From NCBI GenBank assembly GCA_965153455.1, contig OZ234500.1:3038001-3102000 (forward strand): DNA of 64,000 nucleotides, in the 5' to 3' direction. Both the position numbers and the translations under genes were made by a program. This document shows positions 33,801 through 43,697 of the stretch, one piece after another. The stretch's first letter is position 1; every line of letters starts with the position of its first letter. The notes below the pieces were generated by a model. It ran no database searches and was not told the DNA's origin. It worked only from the letters and a program-made list of their open reading frames with translations. The stretch comes from Sphagnum compactum. Lineage: Eukaryota; Bryophyta; Sphagnopsida; Sphagnales.

Positions 33801-34550
33801 AATATTATACATCATAAAAAAATAAATTTTATATAAGGACTTGTGTTATATATTTATAAAATATAAAGTATTACTAACCTACTATATAATTATTTTAGGC
33901 TAAAAATTAGGGTTTAATGTCAAAAAAGTTTTAAATAAAATTTCAATTATACATAGGATTAATATATGGGAGAAACCATTTTTATTATTATGTTAAGCAT
34001 TAAAAATTTTAGAAATCATGTGCTTTACTTAAATTTTTAAAACATGCATTAAAATCTTATTAAATTAGAGACTTTATGTTTTTATTTTTTGAAATGAATT
34101 TACAACTTTAAGAGGGAAAAACATAAATATGTACATCATTGAAAAAATGTTAAGCATGAATTTTTGATTTTTTGATTTTGACAAATTCTGAATTATAACA
34201 TTAATTAATAAATTTTACATTAAACCTTAAACCCTTATACCATCAATGTGACCAATTTTGCATTATGTTCATTTTTATATATGTTAAATCATATTGTAAG
34301 GTGAATAAATAATTTTGAAAACATGAATTTCATGATATATTGGTGGGGAACCAAGTATTTAAAAAATATTTTTATGTTTCATGGTGAATGCAAAAATATC
34401 CCATGATGATGCAAGTATTGCATTGAAATTCCATAACTTTGGTCAAATGACCTTATACCATCAATGTGAAGAATTTTACAATACCTTCATTTACTTGAAT
34501 CAATATGTAGGGCATGTAATATTAAACATGGAATAAAGTATCTCAAAAAA
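30900..34550. other. Very AT-rich core between the two satellite blocks
   Basis: It is mostly A/T homopolymer-like sequence. A weakly coding-like + strand stretch near 31560-31730 (a segment reading QKQKPPRVEMHENGAW) and the stretch 32390-32620 have no recognised family. No transposase relic was identified. Confidence 0.5.
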
Positions 34551-34589
34551 TATCCTTTTGTTTCATGGTTTAAGATATTATCACAATAT

Positions 34590-36190
34590 GATGCAAATAT
34601 TGCGTTCATTTTAGGTTTTGGTATGGCTATGCATTACCCCTCCAAGTTTGAAAATATATGTTATGGAACCCAATGTATTTATGGGTTAATTTAGAAAGGG
34701 TATTGCAAGTGTATTGTGTAGTTTTGAACATGAGTAATACTTCTCCAATAGTGCAAACCCGTGGTGTTTAATTACTAAATACCCTAATGATGATATTGGT
34801 TTCCTTCGAGGTTTTGGTAGGGCTACGCAATACCTCTCCATTTGTAAGAAAATATGATATGGAGCCCAATGTATTTTTGGGATACCTAGAGGGGTATTAC
34901 GCGTTCATTGAGTATTTTTTGCCATAAGTAATACCTCTTTGATAGTTTAAACTAAAATAATTTAGCCCATGGTTTTTACTGAATACCCTAAGTAGGGTAT
35001 TTCTTTGTTTGTAGGTTTTGGTAGGGCTATGCATTACCCCTCCACATTTCAAATTATGGAACCCAATATATTTCTAGGATAACCTAGGGGTATTGCAGGT
35101 GTATTGTGTAGTTTTGAGGACGAGCAATACCCCTCCAATAGTGTAGACCCATGGTGTTTAATTACTAAATACCCTAATGAGGGTATTAGTTTCTTTGTAG
35201 GTTTTGGTAAGGCTAGGCAATACCCTTCCATGTGTCAAAGATATGTTATGGAGCCCAATGTATTTTTGGGATACTTTGATAGGGGTATTGCATGTTCATT
35301 GAATCTTTTTGGGCATGAACAATACCCCTTTAATAGCCTAGACCAAATTAATTCAGCCCATGGTGTTTATAATGTAGCCCATTGAGGGTATTGCATCCCT
35401 TCTAGGTTTTGGTAGGGTTATGTAATACTCCTTCAAGTTTCAAAAGATATGTTATGGAACCCAATCTATTTCTAGGATACCCTGCGAGAGGTATTATAGG
35501 TGTATTGGGTAGTTTTGGGCATAAGCAATGCCTTTCCACGTGTCGAAAGATAAGTTATGGAGTCTAATGTATTTCTGGGATACTTTGAAAGGGGTATTGC
35601 GTGTTCATTGAATCTTTTTGGGCATGAGCAATACCCCTTTAAAAGCAACGTAAACCCTTGGTGTTTAATTACAAAATACCTTAATGAGGGTATTGGTTTC
35701 CTTGTAGGTTTTGGTAGGGTTACGTAATACCCTATCACGTGTCAAAATATATGTTATGGAGCCCAATGTATTTCTAGGATACCTCAAAAGGTGAATTGCA
35801 AGTGTATTGAGTAGTTTTGGTCATGAACAACACCCCTCTAATAGCATAGACCAAAATAATTTAACCATGGTGTTTATAATGTAGCGCAATGAGGGTATTG
35901 AAATCCTTCTAGGTTTTGGTAGGGCTATGCATTACCCCTTCACGTGTTAAAATATATGTTATGGAGCCTAATGTATTTCTAGGATAACTTGAAAGGGGTA
36001 TTGTCTTGTGGCCCAATGAAAGTATTGTAATGTCACCCAAGGAGGGTATTACAATTTGGCCCAATGAAGGTATTGCATTCCTTCTAGGTTTTGATAAGGT
36101 TATGCAATACCTTTCAAATTGTTAAAAGATATGATATGGAACCCAAACTATTTCAGGGTTACCTATAATGGGGTATTGCACATTCATTAA
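34590..36190 (-). repeat. About 205-bp satellite array, reverse block
   Basis: The reverse-complement anchor ATGGA(G/A)CCCAATGTA occurs at about 34664, 34859, 35056, 35248, 35454, 35557, 35756, 35961 and 36136. The period is about 190-206, with one shortened unit (103). It is the same unit as at 29640-30760, in the opposite orientation. Confidence 0.9.
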
Positions 36191-36449
36191 GTATTTTGCT
36201 TTATGAACCTAAGTACAACATGCATTAAATGTGTCTAAATTGAATTGGAGCTCCGTATTGCTTTGATTATCCACTCGATTTGCAATACCCCCATGGAAAA
36301 CACTCTCTGAGCAGAACTTGCAATACCTTTATATAGAGGGTGTAAAATACTTTAATCATTCCCTTATTTGTTTTGTTTGAATGAACAAGAGCAAGCTCCA
36401 TGAAATACCTTCATTTTATTCTTTCCTCATTGTTGTTGACCATTGGGGG

Positions 36450-36680
36450 TCTATTGTAGTGGCAACCATGTAGGTAGGTGTAACCATGTAAATGGGGTTT
36501 GGTAGGTACCTACTTAAAGTGTCGGTAGGTAGGTCGGTGGTAGGGCGTGTAGGTGGGTGGGGATGAGAGTAGCACATTTTAAATTTATAGGTCGGTAGGT
36601 AGATGGGGAAGAGTTTACTTTTAATTCAAATATATAAGTGAGTAGGTCGATTGGGGATAGTGCGGGTAGTAGGTGGGTGG
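36450..36680. repeat. GGTAGG-rich tract near the right end of MULE element 1
   Basis: Runs of GGTAGGTAGG and GTAGGTGGGTGG lie about 350-550 bases inside the right terminal repeat. They equal CCTACC tracts when read inward from that end, mirroring the left leader. Confidence 0.75.
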
Positions 36681-36727
36681 GTGGGAAAAGTTTCAAAAGA
36701 AAAAAAAGAAAAAAAGAAACCAGGTGC

Positions 36728-36905
36728 GGGGTGGGGAGAAAATAAAGTTCCCAAAAAAAAACAGAGATCAGGGGGGAAAAAAAATTGGGAAGGGGGTGGG
36801 GAGAAAATAAAGTTCCCAAAAAAAACAGAGATCAGGGGGGAAAAAAAAATTGGGAAGGGGGTGGGGAGAAAACAAAGTTGTAAAAAAAAATTGAGATCAG
36901 GGCTG
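36728..36905. repeat. About 66-bp purine-rich tandem repeat, 3 copies
   Basis: Units read GGTGGGGAGAAAATAAAGTT, an A run, GAGATCAGGGGGG, an A run and TTGGGAAGGG, at about 36729, 36795 and 36860. The strand is almost pure purine. Confidence 0.85.
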
Positions 36906-36985
36906 AGAAAGGGCAAACAAAAAAAGTCAACCAGGGATGGCACAGTGATAGAAAAGAGAATACTATCACTGAACCATCCATCCAC

Positions 36986-37020
36986 GTTGGTGCACTGGTG
37001 GGTGCTGGTTCACTCTAGCC
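36986..37020 (-). repeat. Right terminal inverted repeat of MULE element 1
   Basis: Read inward on the minus strand it starts GGCTAGAGTGAACCAGCA, identical over 18 bases to the left end of element 2 at 39233. Confidence 0.85.
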
Positions 37021-38390
37021 ATAGTGTAGAGCATTCCTCTGCCATGCGAGTGGGTGTTTTGTTTTCAAAGTGGGCCTTACAGAAAACATAAGCCCCCCAC
37101 TCTCTGAAAGGCGCATCAATTTTTATGCCTTGTATAAAACCCACAGGTAAGAGCATTACCAAAATATTGCTTGGACACCCCATAGGCAAGAGCATTTCCA
37201 AAATTGAGCTTTTGCTAAGCTCTTGCCTTGTGTGCCCTTGTTTCACTAATACTGAAGCACTCAAGCTTTACCCTCAACAAAATAGGCAAGCTCCCACATT
37301 CTTGGTTGGTAAGGTGGCCTTCTTTCAACTTTCAATCCTTGTGAAACATTTGGCCACATAAATCACCTCAAAAATTTCCTAAATGTATTGGGATCTATGA
37401 AGATCCTTCCTAGAAAAGAGGAGGGATCTTATGTCCATTATTTAGGGGCATGAGGGAAGGGACACAGAGTTATATGTGTAAGGTACCTTCCCTTGTAAAT
37501 AGTAAGAATGCTTAAGACCACTCCCACTATCTTGGCTATTGGTAGTTCAACAATGCTTTTTATGTTGGTGTCTTGTAGTAGCTGGGATCTAAAACATAAC
37601 AATTAAAGCAGCAAGGGCTATACCGAGCTAAAGACCTTCTCTGATTTGGTTTTTCCTTCTCCCATGTCCCTGTTCTTTTCTATTTGGCAGATTCACATCA
37701 TCAAATATGTGTTCACTTAAAGTGAGTGGGGTTTCCCTAAAACAAGGGGCTTTGGCCTCCCCAATTGTCCTACTGGTGCTACTTACATAGTTTGGCAATG
37801 ACATTTCAGATGTGAATTGAAAGGATTTTCCCCATGTTGGTTAATTTCAAAAGCTACTGAATACTGTATTATTGAAATAACATGAAGTACACTGTACACT
37901 AAGAGTTTGCTACATGTAGTTAACACTGCTAGCACCAAGCCTAGTATGAATGGTTGAGAATATGTCAGTTAAACATCAAAATATTGTGTGACATTAGGGT
38001 CCCCTTTCACACTTAAAAGATTAAAACCTATCTAACTCCGTGATGATAGCAATGTCTGTCTACCTGTGGTGTAGGATCATGTGCCATGTTGGACCACAAT
38101 GAGGATCAAGTGTAGGATAAAGCCCTAGGGTGAGGGCGTTTCCAAGATACAGGGCCTAGCACAATTCAGTCTGGCACTGCATTTTGTGGGAGGTAAGGCT
38201 CACAGTGGTGGCATTACCAGAATAAAGGGCTTGCCTAAGGTGACAGTCGAGTTTAATGTCAAATTCTGGTAACACCCCAGTTCGAGGTCCTTACTGTGCT
38301 TAATGGCCTAATATCTAACAGCCAAGATCCTTTCATCGTGCAAAGAGGACCTTTACGAAATGTGTAAGAGCCTGGACAAAAACGTAAGAT

Positions 38391-38476
38391 GACCTTCAGT
38401 GTTAGGAGGGAATCTTATGGATTTAAGGCACCCTCCCTATACATCACGAAATCCATGACTGGTCGTTACAGGAATG
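38391..38476 (+). repeat. Dispersed repeat shared with 60365-60437
   Basis: CAGTGTTAGG then TTATGGATTTAAGGC, CCCTCC, and TGACTGGTCGTTACAGGA (TGACAGGTCATTGTGAGGA at the other copy) are conserved in the same orientation. The family is unknown. Confidence 0.65.
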
Positions 38477-38515
38477 TCTCCTATAGGAATGTCCCCAACC
38501 AGTAAGCTTCGCCAT

Positions 38516-38648
38516 TGTGAATGTTATATGAACTTAACAAACCTAAAGCTGAGGAACGGCCATCGCCTGAGGTGAATGTTATATGAATAGCTTTAGGTTT
38601 GTTTAAGTCAGGTAAGCTTGGGCTTTACCTCAGGTGATGGCTGTTCCT
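38516..38648. repeat. Interlocked inverted repeats (A-B-A'-B') plus a direct repeat
   Basis: Arm A, 38532-38550 (ACTTAACAAACCTAAAGCT), pairs with A' at 38589-38608. Arm B, 38552-38573, pairs with B' at 38627-38648 (20 of 22). The arms alternate instead of nesting. GTGAATGTTATATGAA is also repeated directly at about 38518 and 38573. Confidence 0.85.
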
Positions 38649-39223
38649 TACCTTATACTTAAAAAACAAGGCGTAGGACATGAGGGTTTCTTTTGTCTAC
38701 CCTTTAAATTCAAAAGGACCTTATACTTAAAAGATAGGCATAATTTCCTTGCCACTCTTGAGGAGGAAGTGTAAAATTCCTCCTTCTTTTAAGGAAGGAT
38801 ACTCATGTATATAAAATACCTTCCAAATATTTTTTAGAAATTTATTAGAGTACTTTACATGATAGATGTCGTTTTAGGTATGAATGAGTTAAAATTTTGT
38901 TGTCGCCTAACAATGCCTTAGAATAACATTAGAGCCATGTGTGCAAGGACCTGTAATAAGAATGCACCTTAGTGAATAATAGGTGTTAATATTGGATAGA
39001 GGCTTTAGTTCGACTGTTGAGTCAAGGGGTGTCACCCTCTACAATACAGGGTAAGATTGCCTATTGGTGAAAACTCATGAGGCTATTGTTGTCGTCCTTT
39101 TGCCCAATCTAAAAAGACATGACCTGCCTTACCAAATTGGCCTTTCATGCAATTTTCCTGGCCTCTCATTGGTGGAAACTTAATTCTAGCCAAATAGAAT
39201 TAATGTCATGTTGTTGAATTCAC

Positions 39224-39232
39224 TTCCTCAAG
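39224..39232. repeat. Left 9-bp target site duplication of MULE element 2
   Basis: TTCCTCAAG here and at 48814-48822 flank the terminal repeats exactly. Nine bases is the length made by Mutator-type transposases. Confidence 0.9.
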
Positions 39233-39268
39233 GGCTAGAGTGAACCAGCAGCCACCCGTGCACTAGTT
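39233..39268 (+). repeat. Left terminal inverted repeat of MULE element 2
   Basis: It starts GGCTAGAGTGAACCAGCAGC. Compared with the inverted right end, only positions 4, 25, 26 and 32 of 36 differ. Confidence 0.9.
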
Positions 39269-39359
39269 CAGGATGAGGCCATTCAAAACGTTTTGGGGAT
39301 GAACCAAAAACACATCCTCTTCCCCTGCCCATGGATTTTTCAGCCCCCTTCTCTACGCC

Positions 39360-39435
39360 AAAATTTTCCCCTCCTACCTACCTCCCCCCCTCCTACCTCC
39401 CTCCTACCTACCTCCCCCCTCCTACCTCCCTCACC
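39360..39435 (+). promoter_or_regulatory. CCTACC-rich leader inside the left end of MULE element 2
   Basis: Repeated CCTCCTACCTACCTCCC blocks begin about 130 bases inside the left terminal repeat. The mirrored tract at the right end (47940-48640) reads the same going inward, so the two ends may act as matched outward-in promoters or leaders. Confidence 0.45.
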
Positions 39436-39754
39436 TTGTTTCCCACTTACTCCATCTCTAAAGTTCGGGGGAGCTCCTGAACTTGAGTAGCACAAAGCTT
39501 CGAGGAGATGTGAGACACAAGGCTTGAGGAAGGTGGAAAGCACAACATTGAAGGAACGTGGAGAGGAGAAGGCAAGAGGAGTGCTTATCCCAAATGCAAA
39601 AGCAAGAGAAGAAAGGTAAACTCTCTCCTTTCTTTGCATTTTTTTTTTCTCTATGGTTTTTTTTTCTCTGTGTTTTGTTTTTTCTTTTCCTTCTGCTTGA
39701 GAAGAAGAAGACACCACGTTTTCTTCTTTCAATTTTTTGTTTCTATTTGAAGCG

Positions 39755-40465
39755 AAAAAAGCGACGACATAAGCATGTTGTTGCCTTTTTTTTCTTCTTC
39801 TGTTTTTTGTTGGAACAAGGCGACGACAACAAGCTTGTTGTCATCCCAAAATTTTCCCCTCCTACCTACCTCCCCCCCCTTGTCTTTTTTTGTGTTACTG
39901 TTGCAGTGAAGAAGGCAACAACAACAAGCTACCGTCGCCTTCGTCTTTATGTTTGAGAAGAATACGAAGGCAACGACAACTTTTTCTCTGGTGGTGTTAC
40001 AATAAAAAAGGCAACGGCAGTAAGCTGTCGTTGCCTTCTTCTTTGTGATTGAAAATAAAAAGATAATGGCAATGCATCGTCGTCTTCTTATGTGGTGGTG
40101 TTGCATAGAAGAAGAAGGTGACGACAGTAGCTACCGTCACCTTCTTCTGTGGTGGTGTTGCAAAGAAGAAAAAGGCGACAACAGCTGCGGCAATTGCCTT
40201 CTTCTATGATGGTGTTGCGAAAAAAAAAGGCGACAACAATTGCTACTTTTGCCTTCTTTTTTGAGTTTGAAAATAAGAAGAAGATGACAACAACTTTTGT
40301 CTCCTTCTTCGATAGCTTTACTACAGAAAAAAGGCGACAGCAACTCCCATAGCCTTTTTCGGTGGTTTTGTTAGAAAAAAAGGTGACGGTGGATGTCATC
40401 GCCTTCTTTATGGTGGTGGTGTTGTGAAGAAGGCGATGGTAACAAGCTACCATCGCCTCCTTTCT
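39755..40465 (+). repeat. Array of short hairpin units in the left leader of MULE element 2
   Basis: About seven to eight units each contain AAGGCGACGACAACA-like sequence and then its near complement, such as TGTCGTTGCCTTCTTC, separated by a few bases. A GTGGTGGTGTTGC-A/G-AAGAAG linker joins them. Examples: 40012-40043, 40116-40147, 40168-40205 and 40387-40460. Each unit could fold into a stem of about 12-16 pairs. Confidence 0.8.
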
Positions 40466-40562
40466 TTTTTTCTTTTTCTTCTTCTCTGGTCCTTTTAATC
40501 TAATTCATTAGAATTGAAAATTAACAATGAAATGGTGGTTTTTTTTAATGTTAAAGGTTGTA

Positions 40563-42056
40563 ATGGCTAGAGGAAGGAGATTAAAGAAAGGTGTTGATTT
40601 GGAAGTTTAGAAGTAAAATGTTGTTTCATCATAACAGATAATTGGGAAACAAAATGTTGATCCATTACAACTGGGACTTGGGGAGCAAAATGTTGTTCCA
40701 TCAGAATTAAGAATTGATGAATCAAGCAATTTATGTAACTTATAGTTAACAATGGTGACAGTTTGCAATTCAAATGATGAGATCACTCCCAATACAAGTT
40801 GGGAATTTTGATTGAGAAATGGTGGGTTGTATTGTTTTAGAATTTACATACATTTAATTAAATGCTAATAAAAAAATTGTACAAGTTTTCTTAAATTTAA
40901 TTATATTTACAGCTTCCATCAAATGATGGAAGCTACGAGATTTTTTTTGTTGAATTTTTTTTATTGCAATACCTAAAAGTAGTTAGAGTTTGCAAGACTT
41001 ACATCTGATTATGTGGTTTTATGTTTTATAATACCTACAATCTGTTTTTTGAACTTTTTGTGTAAGGTTTTAAGGTTAGGATTTTTTTACTACAAAAATA
41101 ATGAATTTTTTTTAAAAAAAAAATTGGTGTAGGTCCGAAACTTGAAACCTACCAGGCCTCTCAGCCACTGGCACCCCCTTGTCCACCTAACATGGCTCAT
41201 AAGGATAAAAAATGGATGAAGACTAGGTCAAAATGGAAGTGTAAAGTTGGCACTTGCATTATCGCATATTGTGTCAAATGGTTGTTGACCAAACATTTGA
41301 AGGAAGTGTATGGCTTGGTGGCAGAAAAGGCCAAACTTGGGAGGCCTTCAACTTCTAAAAGAGGTCCTCAACATCAAGACCATGCTAAAATGAACGCTCA
41401 CATTTTGGAAAATGCCATGGTCGTGCAAGGGCGGAATGATTAAAAGGTTGCTAGTCACGTTCGTGCCAAAGCCGAATGCAAGTGGGATAAGCTGGTAATT
41501 GTTGAAGACCAATGTCCACCATTACCAAAACCAATTTTGTCCAAATTAGCTACAAAGCAATTGTTGCAGGTGTTGGGTCTTAATGTTTGGGGAATGGGAA
41601 ACGTGCCTTGAGATGCAACATCACATATGGAAAAGGATGAAGATTTACAAAAATGATTCGATCCATCCATTTTACATATGCACGACGATTGCAGATGGCA
41701 TGGGATGTTAAAAATTGGGATCGAGAGTCTATTAAAACAAGTTGGACACAAGAGTTGATAGATGTATTGGATTTCCATGAATCTATAATGATTCATGGAA
41801 AGTAAGAAACAATAATAATCAATGTTTTTTATTTTTTTATAATTTTATTTCATCCAAGGTGTGTTAAAGTTTAATTTGGTGGTTTTTGGGTGTTTATAAG
41901 GTTCAAGACACAACAAAGGAAGAGTTTGTTGCAAATGTAGTTCAGGCTGAAATGCAATGCCGCCATCTGTACATTGCTCATCATGTAACAAAAGTTTCAA
42001 ATGCAACAGCTACTTACCGAGCTAAACATGGGATTGTTGATAATGAGATGGTTTAG
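40563..42056 (+). pseudogene. Accessory zinc-finger gene of MULE element 2, broken
   Basis: The first part (from ATG 40563) has repeated GKQNV/GEQNVVPS segments and stops. 41192-41800 encodes KCKVGTC then a KHL/VYG segment (a diverged C2H2-like finger), a basic KLGRPSTSKRG stretch, HQDHAKMNAHILENA, and after one stop (41441) and one shift an ARRLQMAWDVKNWD segment ending at a GTAAG donor (about 41802). 41901-42056 encodes VQDTTKEEFVANVVQ to NEMV-stop. About 80 residues around the finger and the last exon both match the element-1 copy. It is probably a DNA-binding accessory protein; I cannot name the family, and mudrB homology is not visible. Confidence 0.62.
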
Positions 42057-43697
42057 GGTTTCCACTTTATATGATAGTTAGGTTTTTTCAGCCCTTTCAT
42101 TTTTTGGACTACCCAATTTTTTAACTTTGGTCGTTCTATATATTATAGAGAACCTTTTTTTTCATTCAATTTTTTAGCAATTTTTGATCCACCCATTTTG
42201 TACATCTTTTATCAATATAATATTTTATTATAATCACACTTGTTTGATGGGTATATGGCTAATCATATATGTCTTCTTTTTCATAATCTTCTTAGTACTT
42301 TAAATGGCCCATACGAATAAGCAACATTAATTTGTCTAGGGTTTACAAAGATCAAAATGAACATTATGCAATACCTACATCAAATGTAATAGGACTCACA
42401 TCACCTTAAGATTTTAAAAACAATACCCACGTTCTAAACATGCAATACCTACATCATTTTCTGTTATAAATTCTAGAATGAAATTATATTGTTTCACATG
42501 TGTCTAAACCCTAAAAATTTTCCCCCAATTTAATGAATGATTAAAAAATTATTTTAGATAATTAATGAACTATTAACAAATTTTGTCATATAATTAAATA
42601 ATTAATAGACAAATATTTCAGATTATTTAAAGGATTAATTATCAAGAATTAGATAATCATTTATTTATTTAAAATAATTAACTAATCATTTGGTTTAACT
42701 TTATTTACTTGGATAATAAAAGTTGTATCTAAAATCGGATTAATTAATTTGAGATTTGATTGATTAACTTAATTAAATTTTTGTTTTAATAAGTTATTAA
42801 ATCACTATTTAAGATAATTCTTCCATGTTATAGATTGCAAGTTCAACTTTTCCATGAAAACTTCTTGCACCAAGAGAAATTTGATCACAATTATCATTGT
42901 ACTATTTGTTCTACAAACAATACAACCTTTTTTCAATTTCAATAAAACAAAGTAAGAATCATGGGACTCTTAATCAATAACCCCAACCTTTATACACACT
43001 TTTGTTAGCATACTATTTTGAAATTAGCTAATTTTTTTAGAGTGACCCAACCTGTGGGTATTGCATTTAGGGTAGGATCTTCATTTAAAGAGGCCTAAAC
43101 CCCACATGCGTTATTTCGGAGTGACCTTGAATGCAAGTATTGCATAAGGTTGGGTTATTTCAAAGTGACCTTGCATGTGGGTATTGCGTTTAAAGCTAGG
43201 TATTCACTTAAAGGTACCCAAACCATCTAGATGAATTATTTTGAAATGACCATGCATGTTGGTATTGCATTTAGGGTTGATTCTTTATTTAAACTTGCAA
43301 TACCCACACTTATACTTGCCTCTACCAACTAGACTTTTGGGGCTTCGTTGCAATACCTGCACCCATACTTACTTCTACCAACTAGAATTTGGGGGCCTAA
43401 TTGTAATACTTGCACTTCTACTTACTTCTACCAACTGGGATTTTGGGGCCTAATTACAATATCTACATTTAACACTAATATTATCACTATCCTTGTGTTT
43501 TTACATTTCAAACTTATTATGCTTATTACTTGGAAACAATAATAACCTTTGTGGCATATTAGACTTCATGTGTGTTGAATACATGATGTTCAAAGAATTT
43601 GGGCTATGGTTTCCCTATACAAAATTGATTCTAAAACAAATTTCTTAGTGCCAATGGCAACAATCTTGATTAGTAATCGAGACATTTATTCATGACA
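42057..43697. other. AT-rich spacer between the two convergent MULE genes
   Basis: No gene. It holds repeated CAATACC(C/T)AC and GGGTATTGC motifs (for example 42367, 42425, 43068, 43300) and a TTGGGGCCTAATTNCAAT repeat with CTACCAACTAG segments near 43320-43460 (about 55-bp period, three copies). Confidence 0.6.

Larger units (their letters stand above)
24529..37020. mobile_element. MULE-family element 1 (large, degenerate)
   Basis: The right end (36986-37020) is almost identical, in inverted sense, to the left end of the intact relative at 39233: the outer 18 bases, GGCTAGAGTGAACCAGCA, are the same. A degenerate left end is seen at 24529-24562, where CACCCACCAGTGCACC (24545-24560) matches the inner part of the right end exactly but the outer bases are eroded. 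Inside follow a pyrimidine leader, tandem arrays, exons of the accessory zinc-finger gene, satellite arrays in opposite orientations, an AT-rich core, GGTAGG tracts and purine repeats. No transposase or target duplication was recognised. The right end is well supported; the left end is tentative. Confidence 0.6.
37021..39223. other. Spacer between the two MULE elements
   Basis: No gene recognised. It contains the interlocked inverted repeats at 38516-38648 and a dispersed repeat (38391-38476) shared with 60365-60437. Repeats of the TTATGGATTTAAGGC(A/G)CCCTCC type suggest relics of another element. Confidence 0.5.

Noticed and set aside
36986-39268. A 2.3-kb element bounded by the facing inverted repeats at 36986-37020 and 39233-39268
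   Set aside because: The flanks do not match (ATAGTGTAG lies inside the first, TTCCTCAAG outside the second), whereas 39224-39232 is identical to 48814-48822. The two repeats belong to two different elements.
39558-40453. Long frames on both strands over 39.5-40.5 kb
   Set aside because: They come from the hairpin repeat array; the repeated residues follow the DNA unit.
41118-41190. A minus-strand tRNA-like head (A-box TGGCTGAGAGGC and B-box-like GGTTTCAAGTTTC)
   Set aside because: The boxes are too close together and the B box deviates; it also overlaps the accessory-gene region. Not enough for a SINE call.
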